Notes under the pieces: model-generated
Databases searched by the model: none
Seen by the model: only the letters and a program-made list of their open reading frames with translations
What the model was told of the DNA's origin: nothing
Position numbers and translations under genes: made by a program
Virus record (IMG/VR): IMGVR_UViG_3300022413_000032
Span: 1-32,289 of that record
DNA length: 32,289 nucleotides
Source: a virus
Reading direction: 5' to 3' (one strand)
Part shown: positions 22,074 to 28,294 of the stretch, piece by piece
How the letters are laid out: every line of letters starts with the position of its first letter
Position numbering within the stretch: the stretch's first letter is position 1

Positions 22074-22333
22074 TGCCAAGCCTTAACACCACACCATCCA
22101 GCAACGCTGAAGTGATGCGCAAAGTCTGGGAAATCATTGAGCGCTACCAAGGCACCTGTAACTCAATGGATGACGAGGACCGCGACTGGCTCGAAGGCAA
22201 CGACATGTGCGATTACTTCGACGGCGAGCTATTCGAATGTGAAATGTGCGGCTGGTGGTACGAGACCTGCGAGCAGGCCGATGATGTTACCCACATGCAG
22301 ATGTGCGAAGGCTGCCACGACGAGGAAGAATGA
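22073..22333 (+). CDS. Zinc-binding miniprotein (86 aa)
   Basis: ATG 22073 overlaps the preceding stop. The C-terminal half has the pattern CEMCGWWYETCEQADD, with HMQMCEGCH further on, four or more Cys/His ligands of a zinc ribbon, in a strongly acidic protein. It may be an adaptor; its function is unknown. Confidence 0.65.
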   Translation: MPSLNTTPSSNAEVMRKVWEIIERYQGTCNSMDDEDRDWLEGNDMCDYFDGELFECEMCGWWYETCEQADDVTHMQMCEGCHDEEE

Positions 22334-22527
22334 TGCAAGTTATCCACAAGATGCCAGTGACCGAATACATTGTGCTGGTCGAGAACTCAACCAATGCGCT
22401 GTGTTACTCGGTAATGCAGCACCTGAACAGTGGCTGGCAACCGCATGGCTCGATGACCACTGCCAAAATTGGCGACGCAATCGAATACATCCAGCCCATG
22501 GTCAAGTTTAAATCAATGCAATCCTGA
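22330..22527 (+). CDS. DUF1737-like protein (65 aa)
   Basis: I choose ATG 22330 because it overlaps the upstream stop and has GAGGAAGA; an in-frame start at 22303 lies inside the previous gene. The pattern EYIVLVENSTNALCYSVMQ, LNSGWQPHG and EYIQPMVKF corresponds to DUF1737, a small beta-alpha domain of unknown function. A DnaA box (22340-22348) encodes VIH. It converges with, and overlaps by 20 bases, the leftward DUF1064 gene. Confidence 0.7.
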   Translation: MMQVIHKMPVTEYIVLVENSTNALCYSVMQHLNSGWQPHGSMTTAKIGDAIEYIQPMVKFKSMQS

Positions 22528-22864
22528 CCCCGTATTGTGCCTCGACGATTGCTCGCTTGAGGCGCGAAACCGGGGTGTCCATTCCCTTCACGTCTTCAAC
22601 CACAGTTTTACCGGTTATCAGGCATTTGTATCTGAAGTCAGCGATGTAACTGGCGCGCCTGCCGTTCGGGTATCCCCTTGATCTGATCAATACCGGGGCT
22701 TCATCCGTGCCGAGTAGATACTTTGGCTGCAACTCAAGGTCGTCGATCTCTTTCAGGGTGTCCCTGCGCCACAGTAGATCGACATAACGCTTCGATTCCT
22801 TCTTGCTGGCGAACCTGATGCCGTCAACTACTGTAGCTTTGGCGTTAAACTTATGTCGGCGCAT
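22508..22864 (-). CDS. DUF1064 endonuclease-like protein
   Basis: The 118-residue protein (ATG 22864) shows the DUF1064 pattern: KFNAKATVVDGIRFASKKE (E about 23), DDLELQPKYLL, YIADFRY (D about 76) and VVEDVKG (E and K about 90-93). This is a PD-(D/E)XK-type nuclease core, so it probably acts on branched or other DNA intermediates, as a Holliday-junction-resolvase-like enzyme. It is the last gene of the leftward recombination/replication operon. The activity is inferred from the motif. Confidence 0.8.
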   Translation of the reverse strand: MRRHKFNAKATVVDGIRFASKKESKRYVDLLWRRDTLKEIDDLELQPKYLLGTDEAPVLIRSRGYPNGRRASYIADFRYKCLITGKTVVEDVKGMDTPVSRLKRAIVEAQYGVRIALI

Positions 22865-23154
22865 CAATTTGGTTGCGGTGGCTGCTGATCAATATCAACT
22901 ATGGGTACGTTTGTTGGTTTGTTCAACTGGCTGATCGCCTGCAAGTGATTGTTCATCGCCTGAAGAATCAACTGGCGCGCGGGTGTGGATAAGTCGAATC
23001 TACCAGTGGTAATTATACCATGCGTGGATGACATTTGAACAAGGTATCGCCCGTTGCTGGGCATGGCATGAAAAGCGTACTCGAAGTCCCTGTCTGCACA
23101 AAGCGCTACGATGGTCTGCCCAATGTGTCCAACATCAATCTCCAAATCTCTCAT
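22864..23154 (-). CDS. Unknown protein (96 aa) of the recombination operon
   Basis: I place the start at ATG 23154 (MRDLEIDVGHIGQTIVALCA) because GGGAG lies 8 bases upstream and a longer frame to 23388 would fully overlap the Ref-like gene in another frame. The last part is Pro/Gln rich. Two residues of beta sheet-like content (EYAFHAMPSNGRYLVQMSS) suggest a small folded domain. It overlaps the next start in the TGATG form. A DnaA box is at 22984-22992. Confidence 0.65.
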   Translation of the reverse strand: MRDLEIDVGHIGQTIVALCADRDFEYAFHAMPSNGRYLVQMSSTHGIITTGRFDLSTPARQLILQAMNNHLQAISQLNKPTNVPIVDIDQQPPQPN

Positions 23155-23431
23155 GCAGTAATCTCCCGACTTCAGCGAGTAGGTCGTCCTCGGTTCCGAA
23201 GTCATGTTCGAACCGTTTCTTGTAAGGGTGTCGGCTGACGAAACCGCCAGAACCATCACCGCCACCCCTGTGATGTGGAAAACAAAGCGGGAGAACAAAC
23301 TTGTGACCCTTGCGTCGCCCACCATCGAGTATGTGGTGGATTTCTGCCGGAGAATACACCCCCAGCCCACGACACGCAATGCAACCAAGCTGCTGCACCC
23401 GGTCTAAATGAAGCTCTTCGTCTTTGGTCAT
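23135..23431 (-). CDS. Ref-like RecA-dependent HNH nuclease
   Basis: The 98-residue protein has CIAC near residues 17-20, IHHILDGG (H32-H33), GHKFVLPLC (H43, C50) and FPHHRGG (H53-H54), the metal-binding/HNH arrangement of the Ref family. The end FGTEDDLLAEVGRLLHERFG is also typical. Ref of phage P1 cuts DNA at RecA-made D-loops. It is shorter than P1 Ref, which has an extra N-terminal basic part. Here it belongs to a leftward operon with DUF1064 and DUF1367, the usual company. Confidence 0.75.
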   Translation of the reverse strand: MTKDEELHLDRVQQLGCIACRGLGVYSPAEIHHILDGGRRKGHKFVLPLCFPHHRGGGDGSGGFVSRHPYKKRFEHDFGTEDDLLAEVGRLLHERFGD

Positions 23432-23853
23432 CCGGCGTAACTCGCAATCTGGCTGACGTATTCATCAAGCTCTGCACGGGTAACGCTCGGCAGGAACTCG
23501 GTCAGAGCGAACTCAACCGCCCGGTTGTAGAACGCATCAAACTCTATCTCGTCCATGGCGGCGAAGGATATCGACTTCGGAATCTTAACCACCAAATCTT
23601 CCATGAAGATGGTGTCGCAGTGATCAAGCTCTACCTTGAAGACGTTCAGCACCGATTCGAATGTCTGGTACTTCTCCTGATTGCTGTAAACGACGCGCAC
23701 CATCGACATGAACTTGTTGTGGAAAAGTGGGTTGCGGGGCTTCTTGTAATCGACATAGATTATCTGGCCCTCTTTCACCCGGCGCATATTATCGGCGTCG
23801 TTTTGCGACAGTGGGCGGAAGTGATCACCCTCTCGAATCATATAAATTTTCAT
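23428..23853 (-). CDS. DUF1367 family protein
   Basis: The 141-residue product has the DUF1367 hallmarks: LSQNDADNMRRVKEGQIIYV, the KKPRNPLFHNKFMSM box (R, N, F-H-x-K) and a C-terminal helical half. The family is usual in recombination or replication regions of temperate phages (next to Ref-like and NinB-like genes), with unknown biochemical function. Overlap with neighbours is 4 bases each side. Confidence 0.8.
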   Translation of the reverse strand: MKIYMIREGDHFRPLSQNDADNMRRVKEGQIIYVDYKKPRNPLFHNKFMSMVRVVYSNQEKYQTFESVLNVFKVELDHCDTIFMEDLVVKIPKSISFAAMDEIEFDAFYNRAVEFALTEFLPSVTRAELDEYVSQIASYAG

Positions 23854-23981
23854 ATCAGTATCCCGTAGATCATGTGGATAAGTTCGGAAAATATAGCGCC
23901 AAGGATGTAATACCCAACCGCAGCGCCAATGGCGACAGAGCCAAGCAGTCTACATCCGTGAAATAACACGCTCAATGGCAT
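23850..23981 (-). CDS. Small membrane protein (43 aa)
   Basis: ATG 23981 ([20 protein letters not shown]) was chosen because it lies in the ordinary position near the end of the J-domain gene; longer in-frame starts up to 24041 overlap that gene further. Two hydrophobic segments (about residues 12-30 and 32-43) suggest one or two membrane helices. DnaA box 23873-23881 encodes LIH. The start is uncertain. Confidence 0.5.
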   Translation of the reverse strand: MPLSVLFHGCRLLGSVAIGAAVGYYILGAIFSELIHMIYGILI

Positions 23982-24591
23982 CGCGATCCATCGCGGCACG
24001 GTCGGTAGCATTTGGTGCGTCAAAGTCGTAATCGTAATCATCCATTAGCTCCAGCATCAGGTTGTACATCGTGATGTCTTCTTTGAAAGAGGTTACCTTG
24101 CCCTTCTCCAGTCGAGTCTGCTCCGCGATGACGTTCTCCATTATTTTCGGCTTCCTTGAGCGACGGTTCTTGCGCTTCAGTTTCTTGGTCACTTTGGCAT
24201 ATTGGGCGATTGCCTTCTCGGCTTTCTTCTTTAGCCTTTCAGGCTCCCGGCGCGCACTCGTCACCTTCTCCCGCATGAACTTGAAGATATCGATCCGGTG
24301 AATGTTATCCACATTCTCGGTCAGGATGGCTGTGAATAACCCGGCCAGATTCTCATACGCCATCTGGGTCGCGGTCGGCTTGGTTCTGTGGCCGTCTTCG
24401 CCAGTGCGATCATAATCGGCACGCGCCCGGTCGTCATATAGCACCATGTAGGCATGCTGCACTTCCTGAAACGCCTCTTTGTCACCGCCTTCGCGGTCGG
24501 GGTGTAGTTTTCTGGCCAATTTTCGGTACGCCTTTTTTATCTCGGCTTTGGTCGCGTCCTTCGCGATGCCGAGGGTTTCGTAGAGGTCCAT
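23950..24591 (-). CDS. J-domain (DnaJ-like) co-chaperone
   Basis: The 213-residue protein begins with a complete J domain: [38 protein letters not shown] with HPD at residues 30-32, and [19 protein letters not shown]. The rest is a charged helical region with a very basic [14 protein letters not shown] stretch near 135-150, with no zinc centre or C-terminal peptide-binding domain. J proteins stimulate host DnaK (Hsp70). In a lambda-like replication setting, this could help free DnaB helicase from the P-like loader. The phage-encoded J protein next to a P-like gene supports that, but it is inference. A DnaA box is at 24305-24313. Confidence 0.85.
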   Translation of the reverse strand: MDLYETLGIAKDATKAEIKKAYRKLARKLHPDREGGDKEAFQEVQHAYMVLYDDRARADYDRTGEDGHRTKPTATQMAYENLAGLFTAILTENVDNIHRIDIFKFMREKVTSARREPERLKKKAEKAIAQYAKVTKKLKRKNRRSRKPKIMENVIAEQTRLEKGKVTSFKEDITMYNLMLELMDDYDYDFDAPNATDRAAMDRDAIERVISRM

Positions 24592-24597
24592 TAGCTT

Positions 24598-24870
24598 TTA
24601 ATGCGAGACATCGATCAAGTCCCCGCCCTTCACGCGTGTGTGTTTGTTCATGGCCCGGAACTTTTCAATAGCTTCCTCGTAGCCGTCGAGTTCGCCATCC
24701 TTCGGGAAACGAAGCGACAGGTCGGCGTTGAAAATGTGCGCTTCCTCGCAGTAGCGACAAATCGAAACGTCGCCTTCGACCGGTTTGAGGTCCATGTCGA
24801 GCGGGTCCGACGCGCAGGTATGTGGTTGTCCACAGGTCGGGCAGGGTGTTGGGTCAAGTTTAATTCTCAT
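24598..24870 (-). CDS. Zinc-binding protein (90 aa)
   Basis: I choose ATG 24870 (MRIKLDPTPCPTCGQPHTC) since an upstream start would run far into the neighbouring gene. It has CPTCGQPHTC and CRYCEE, a two-site zinc-ribbon pattern, then a helical acidic C-terminus. The place between zinc finger and J-domain genes suggests a nucleic-acid or protein adaptor in replication. The function is unknown. Confidence 0.65.
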   Translation of the reverse strand: MRIKLDPTPCPTCGQPHTCASDPLDMDLKPVEGDVSICRYCEEAHIFNADLSLRFPKDGELDGYEEAIEKFRAMNKHTRVKGGDLIDVSH

Positions 24871-25102
24871 GCTTCGCCTCGATGTGTTGATCCAAGCCAG
24901 TGCGGTGGACCGACTTTCCACACTGCGGGCAATTAACGCGGTCCGCTTTTCGGTCTGCCTTCAGATGCTCATAAGTCTCTTCAGCGGCTTGGTCGGCCTG
25001 ACAGGCTGGACAGAAACCCGGATACCCTAGCGATGGCTCAAGTATCTCGCCACAGGTCTGGCACATTTCGCCCTCAAGCATCATGTCAGCTATCTCGCCC
25101 AT
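24860..25102 (-). CDS. Double zinc-finger protein (80 aa)
   Basis: The first half has CQTCGEILEPSLGYPGFCPACQ, a CxxC...CxxC ribbon, and the second half CPQCGKSVHRTGLDQHIEAK followed by H, a C2H2-type finger. C2H2 fingers are unusual in phages but known in small regulatory proteins of proteobacteria (e.g. Ros-like). A DNA-binding role is possible. It overlaps both neighbours. Confidence 0.7.
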   Translation of the reverse strand: MGEIADMMLEGEMCQTCGEILEPSLGYPGFCPACQADQAAEETYEHLKADRKADRVNCPQCGKSVHRTGLDQHIEAKHEN

Positions 25103-25332
25103 TACTGCTTCACCTTCAGGTCAGCCAGATGGACGATGAACTCCGGGTCCAGAGAAAAGATATCCACAAGCTGACGGATCACGATCATCGCGTCGGCGTG
25201 GTCGATACCCACGTTCTGGCCAACGAAGCGCTCTTCTTCGCGGCTGAAGTAAACGGCCAGCAGGCCATCTTCATCGGCTGTCGCCTCAAGCGCCAGTGCA
25301 TCAATTTTTTTCTTTGCGTCTTCGCAATTCAT
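25102..25332 (-). CDS. Unknown acidic protein (76 aa)
   Basis: Starts MNCEDAKKKIDALALEATAD at ATG 25332, overlapping the previous stop by 4 bases. It has an alpha/beta look (DGLLAVYFSREEERFVGQN) and no metal motif. The function is unknown. Confidence 0.6.
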   Translation of the reverse strand: MNCEDAKKKIDALALEATADEDGLLAVYFSREEERFVGQNVGIDHADAMIVIRQLVDIFSLDPEFIVHLADLKVKQ

Positions 25333-25541
25333 AGGTCAGGATTCTCCAAGCACCATTGTTGAACTTCATCGGCCACCGCCAGATACTCGGACGACGGGTC
25401 TTTTCGTATCTCCTGTCCCGGCACGTAGGTTGCCCAGATCGCATCGCGCAATCGCTTCGGCAGCTTATACCAGTGCGTTTTACAGCCCCACATCTTTGGC
25501 GGAACTTCGATCTTGCAGGTCGGGAAGTGACATTTATGCAT
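25329..25541 (-). CDS. Conserved phage protein with Cys/His cluster (70 aa)
   Basis: ATG 25541 was chosen over an adjacent GTG. The pattern KCHFPTCKIEVPPKMWGCKT and HWYKLPKRLRDAIWATYVPG is a known type of small phage protein with C-x4-C-x-x-V-P-P-x-x-W-G-C-x-x-H-W, a probable zinc site. It is often found next to replication genes. The function is unknown. Confidence 0.7.
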   Translation of the reverse strand: MHKCHFPTCKIEVPPKMWGCKTHWYKLPKRLRDAIWATYVPGQEIRKDPSSEYLAVADEVQQWCLENPDL

Positions 25542-25550
25542 CACAGGTAC

Positions 25551-26234
25551 TCACTCAGCAGGAAGATTATCAGGATCACCATCAGCAGCCGGAGCATCAG
25601 GCTGTGTGCTTTTTGTTGGTTCATTTTTCGCCTCTCGTATGATTCGTTGGGCTTCCGCCAGTGCACTGAGCGCTATGTCCGGGTTGCTTGGTGGTTTTGG
25701 CAGTGCTGGGGGATGCTCTTCCTCGAACGTCTTTGAGCAGTACTCGCAGAACTTCGGGAATCCCGGTGGAAATTCCGATCCTGACTCCATGGTGCGACGC
25801 AGGCCGCGCTTGATCCTGACTTCCGGCAGCCGCGACAAAAATTTTGTCCAGATTTGATTCGGCTTTTCGCCATGCTTGTTTATCCATGCCTGACCGTACA
25901 TCCCAACCATCGAAGCCCAGACGAAATCAGCGTTCGTGGCGTCCGGGGCGCGAGTTTGATCGACCACTCGATCCTTGGCTGTCTTTTCCTCGGCAATGTC
26001 GTCGTTCCACATCGCGTTATTGAGGAAAGTAGCCGGGTGAGGTACGAGCTTCGGGTTTTTCCACTGCGGATTATGCAGCTTCTGCCATAAGGCACCTTGA
26101 ACGGCATTGAACTTGTCCATATCAGACAGCTTGTTCCACGCGCGTTCAGCAGCGGGACGTTTAGCTTTTCTGGGGTAGGCAACATCATAGAAGTAATCGA
26201 ACGTTACCTCGATGTTAACCGGCAGTTCGTTCAT
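25551..26234 (-). CDS. Phage lambda P-like replication protein (helicase loader candidate)
   Basis: The 227-residue protein has an N-terminal domain (residues about 12-80, FDYFYDVAYPRKAKRPAAER, then HPATFLNNAMW) of the type seen in replisome organisers, and a C-terminal domain with VWASMVGMYGQAWINKHG, IWTKFLSRLPEVRIKRGL and FPPGFPKFCEYC, resembling lambda P. Lambda P binds host DnaB and loads it at the origin. No O-like partner is recognised next to it; many DnaA boxes in this genome may instead recruit host DnaA. The assignment rests on the C-terminal pattern; a Pro/Ala-rich tail follows. Confidence 0.65.
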   Translation of the reverse strand: MNELPVNIEVTFDYFYDVAYPRKAKRPAAERAWNKLSDMDKFNAVQGALWQKLHNPQWKNPKLVPHPATFLNNAMWNDDIAEEKTAKDRVVDQTRAPDATNADFVWASMVGMYGQAWINKHGEKPNQIWTKFLSRLPEVRIKRGLRRTMESGSEFPPGFPKFCEYCSKTFEEEHPPALPKPPSNPDIALSALAEAQRIIREAKNEPTKSTQPDAPAADGDPDNLPAE

Positions 26235-26394
26235 TCAGCTTCTCTATGGCCTTGCGGATATCGACAACAAACAACGCGCCGGGGTCACCGCTTACGCCCG
26301 TAAATATGCTGGCAGGGTAATGGGTCAACCACTCTTCAGTAATTCGGATGTAGTCTTCCCAGCCATCAGCCACGTAGGGTTCGTTTTCGTCCAT
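26215..26394 (-). CDS. Unknown acidic protein (59 aa)
   Basis: ATG 26394 (MDENEPYVADGWEDYIRITE) overlaps the stop of the 28-aa membrane peptide gene (TAATG); an upstream in-frame start at 26421 lies inside that gene. The protein ends in a helix and overlaps the replication gene by 20 bases. The function is unknown. Confidence 0.6.
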   Translation of the reverse strand: MDENEPYVADGWEDYIRITEEWLTHYPASIFTGVSGDPGALFVVDIRKAIEKLNERTAG

Positions 26395-26480
26395 TAAGCT
26401 TTCGGGCCTTTCGGCTTGCAAACCCAGTAAAAGCCGTAAATGAGCAAACCGGTAACGATATATGCGAATAATATTTCCAT
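26394..26480 (-). CDS. 28-aa single-TM peptide, probably leaderless
   Basis: The product MEILFAYIVTGLLIYGFYWV, then a short basic tail, is one membrane helix. ATG 26480 lies 6 bases from a -10 box, so the message probably starts at the ATG; no SD is possible. The same layout is found at 16442. It heads the leftward replication/recombination operon. Confidence 0.55.
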   Translation of the reverse strand: MEILFAYIVTGLLIYGFYWVCKPKGPKA

Positions 26481-26486
26481 AATTCG

Positions 26487-26515
26487 ACTGTAAACTATAT
26501 CTTTATAACAGTCAA
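26487..26515 (-). promoter_or_regulatory. Promoter of the leftward replication operon
   Basis: Leftward: TTGACT (26515-26510), 17 bases, TACAGT (26492-26487), then CGAATT and the ATG at 26480. The spacer has ATAAAGATATAGTT, shared in part with the promoter at 16449-16478, so both operons are probably co-regulated. Confidence 0.65.
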
Positions 26516-26832
26516 GGTAGGCTTTATGTTAATTAGCTATTCGAAGTAGATTCGGAGCAAAGTTCACCCAAGGCCAACCTTGCGGCTGACCGAGAACGAG
26601 TTTAGCTAAACGAAGTGAGTTCGTCGCGTCGTCCACCAGCATCTGACGGCTCCATGCCGAGTCTTCTACCTTACCGACGTTCTGGATAAACCCTATCGGC
26701 AGGTCGCTTTGATTCAGGCGGAACTGAGAACGAAAATCCCTGTGACTGCTACACCTGAGTGCTGATGGAGCCAGATTTTGGCGGATTTAGGTCCAAAAGT
26801 GTCGAGATTTCGACAGTTTGGTCCAGATTAGC
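26516..26832. other. Intergenic region without a convincing gene
   Basis: About 317 bases with no ORF that has both a start and an SD. Visible are a 12-base palindrome GTTTAGCTAAAC (26600-26611), an open but start-less minus-strand frame (stop at 26529, open to about 26786), and a palindrome at 26800-26815 listed separately. Confidence 0.5.
26800..26815. promoter_or_regulatory. 16-bp palindrome TGTCG-N6-CGACA (copy 1)
   Basis: TGTCGAGATTTCGACA. The reverse complement of copy 2 (27066-27081) differs from it by one base. It is centred about 60 bases upstream of the proposed start of the first small RNA, an activator-like position. Confidence 0.6.
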
Positions 26833-26861
26833 TTGACAGTGGTACCAATTTTGACTATATC
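26833..26861 (+). promoter_or_regulatory. Promoter of first small RNA
   Basis: TTGACA (26833-26838), 17 bases, TATATC (26856-26861). Nothing coding follows before the terminator at 26963-26999. Confidence 0.65.
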
Positions 26862-26867
26862 TGTCGC

Positions 26868-26999
26868 CATAAGGCGAGAGCGTTGTACCGGATATTGCTG
26901 CAGCTAATGTAAATGGTCTATCCGTCCGCGATGTTGCTCCAACAACAAAGCCTGAATAGAATAAGCCCCGGTTGGGTCCAGTGTCAACCGGGGCTTTTT
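26868..26999 (+). ncRNA. Candidate small RNA 1 (about 130 nt)
   Basis: It is bounded by a good promoter and a very strong terminator. No ORF with an SD is seen within it. Near the 5' end GCC-ATAA-GGC can pair (extended to TCGCC/GGCGA if the start is at 26864), and GTTG-CTC-CAAC near 26931-26943 forms a further hairpin. It lies in the same orientation as two further noncoding transcripts. The start point is inferred from the -10 box. Confidence 0.5.
26963..26999 (+). terminator. Strong rho-independent terminator
   Basis: AAGCCCCGGTTG (26963-26974) pairs over a 10-base loop with CAACCGGGGCTT (26985-26996), and a T run follows. A 12-bp stem makes this one of the strongest in the window. Confidence 0.9.
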
Positions 27000-27065
27000 C
27001 ATTTTTATCCTCGATTGTTTACCTTCTTGTGCCTGAGTGTTGTCAGCAACCACTACATGTTGTGG

Positions 27066-27081
27066 TGTCGGAATCTCGACA
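27066..27081. promoter_or_regulatory. 16-bp palindrome TGTCG-N6-CGACA (copy 2)
   Basis: TGTCGGAATCTCGACA. Its reverse complement, TGTCGAGATTCCGACA, matches copy 1 at 15 of 16 positions. It is centred about 64 bases upstream of the proposed start of small RNA 2. Confidence 0.6.
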
Positions 27082-27103
27082 CAAATTAATTTTAAAATAA
27101 AGT

Positions 27104-27131
27104 TTGTATTTATGCCGGAATATGAGATAAT
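27104..27131 (+). promoter_or_regulatory. Possible promoter of second small RNA
   Basis: TTGTAT (27104-27109), 16 bases, GATAAT (27126-27131). The -35 box is weak, which would fit dependence on an activator at the palindrome upstream. Confidence 0.45.
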
Positions 27132-27137
27132 TCGGTC

Positions 27138-27227
27138 GTTGGTAGCTATCCCCATGGTTGCCAACGTGTCGCCCACTTTGAGCGGCCTTGGTTTCCTAAC
27201 TCCTTACCTCGGCCGCTCATTTTTTTC
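27138..27227 (+). ncRNA. Candidate small RNA 2 (about 90 nt)
   Basis: A hairpin CGTTGG (27137-27142) / CCAACG (27161-27166) is followed by a terminator with TGAGCGGCC (27179-27187) and GGCCGCTCA (27211-27219) and a run of 8 Ts. No ORF with an SD is present. The 5' end is inferred. The stretch 27228-27398 that follows shows nothing I can identify. Confidence 0.45.
27179..27227 (+). terminator. Rho-independent terminator of small RNA 2
   Basis: A 9-bp stem TGAGCGGCC/GGCCGCTCA with a 23-base loop, then TTTTTTTT. Confidence 0.75.
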
Positions 27228-27398
27228 GGGCCAGAGCAGCGGACGAAACGTACACAGTCCATCATGAGGCGCGGAGCGAGACCGGTCTTGTCGTAGCCCG
27301 CCAAGCAACAGTGTGAAAACAGCGTGCGTGACAGGAGGGAGAGACCCCAGAAACTATCCCCAATATAAATCTTTTTTCAATCTATAGTAAATTTATAC

Positions 27399-27426
27399 TT
27401 GACACTCTAACGTAATACGTTATCAT
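27399..27426 (+). promoter_or_regulatory. Promoter of the large structured RNA
   Basis: TTGACA (27399-27404), 16 bases, TATCAT (27421-27426), preceded by an A/T-rich stretch (27361-27398) that could act as an UP element. The start would be near 27433. Confidence 0.75.
27408..27422. promoter_or_regulatory. Palindromic operator in the promoter spacer
   Basis: TAACGTA-A-TACGTTA is a perfect 7-bp inverted repeat lying between the -35 and -10 boxes, so a bound dimer would block transcription of the large RNA. Confidence 0.55.
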
Positions 27427-27867
27427 GCGCCTCCGCTTCGGGAAGATACCACCGGGTAACCGGTGTAAAAGGGGGGAATCCTACTCAACCCCCGCCATTT
27501 AGCTTCGGCTATTTGGTCATCCGAAAGCAAGCTGAGCCGCCGGGGTATGCCCCGGAGATTCCATTCAGGTGGGATATGCGCAGCGAGTGATTAGAGTCGC
27601 TTTAGGGAATAACCAAAACCCCAGCCAGTCGTAAGGCTGGCGCGACATGAAAGCAAGCTGGTAAGAGGTAAAGGGTAGAGCGGTAGTCCAAGCAGGAATG
27701 TGAGGGCATCGCTTAGGTCAATCGATAGTGGTCGAAGGGTCACGCGTCGAGAAGGTCAGTCAAGTAGCCGTCGGGTGAAGACATGTGGTGTGTGGCATTT
27801 CGCAGGGGCAACCCAGTGAAACCACAGAGGCCAGCACATCATGGTAGGTTGTAGACGCTAACCCGTC

Positions 27868-27941
27868 TGCCTTATAGCTCAGTTGGTTAGAGCATATCAC
27901 TTATAATGATACGGTCGCTGGTTCAAATCCGGCTAAGGCAA
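27868..27941 (+). tRNA. tRNA-Ile (anticodon UAU)
   Basis: A full cloverleaf: acceptor UGCCUUA (27868-27874) / UAAGGCA (27934-27940) with discriminator A; U8 A9; D stem GCUC/GAGC; anticodon stem UAUCA/UGAUA with loop CUUAUAA (anticodon UAU at 27902-27904); T stem GCUGG/CCGGC with loop UUCAAAU. The first pair is U1-A72, and CCA is not encoded (CCU follows). It would read AUA codons. It lies inside the large structured RNA, so it must be cut out by RNase P and 3' processing or remain part of that RNA. Confidence 0.88.
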
Positions 27942-28294
27942 CCTCTGAAGGGTTGTTAAAACGCAAAGACTGGCCTCGGTGGAATGACGAAAGTCGCGTA
28001 ATTCTGCAGCCCTCGGGTAATGCAGAACCATGAAGCTCGCAAGGCCGATTGGTTTGATGTAGAGCGCACTCACGGAGTCGTACAGCTACGTGGAGAAGCG
28101 AAGCATCGAGTCGTCATCCAGCACGGACTACCGCATGTCCTTAAACTGCCGTGATGACCTTGTACAGTGGTGAGATTTTTCTGCCGCTGTGGATAAGTCA
28201 GTAACTGTCGGCTGCAACCGGTAGGTACGCTGATGAAAGCAGGGTCGCGGTATCCATAGTCTCAGGATGCTGGTCTACTACAGACCCGTTAAAG

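Noticed and set aside
22864-23388. 174-residue reading of the leftward gene at 22864
   Set aside because: The first 78 codons are the shadow of the Ref-like HNH gene in another frame; ATG 23154 with a GGGAG SD is the better start.
16504-26736. 13-base repeat CTGAGAACGAAAA at 16504 and 26724
   Set aside because: Several chance 13-mer repeats are expected in 32 kb, and the flanks do not match.
26904-27176. 90-codon leftward open frame
   Set aside because: It runs antisense through the strong terminator at 26963-26999 and a promoter, has no SD and no family features.
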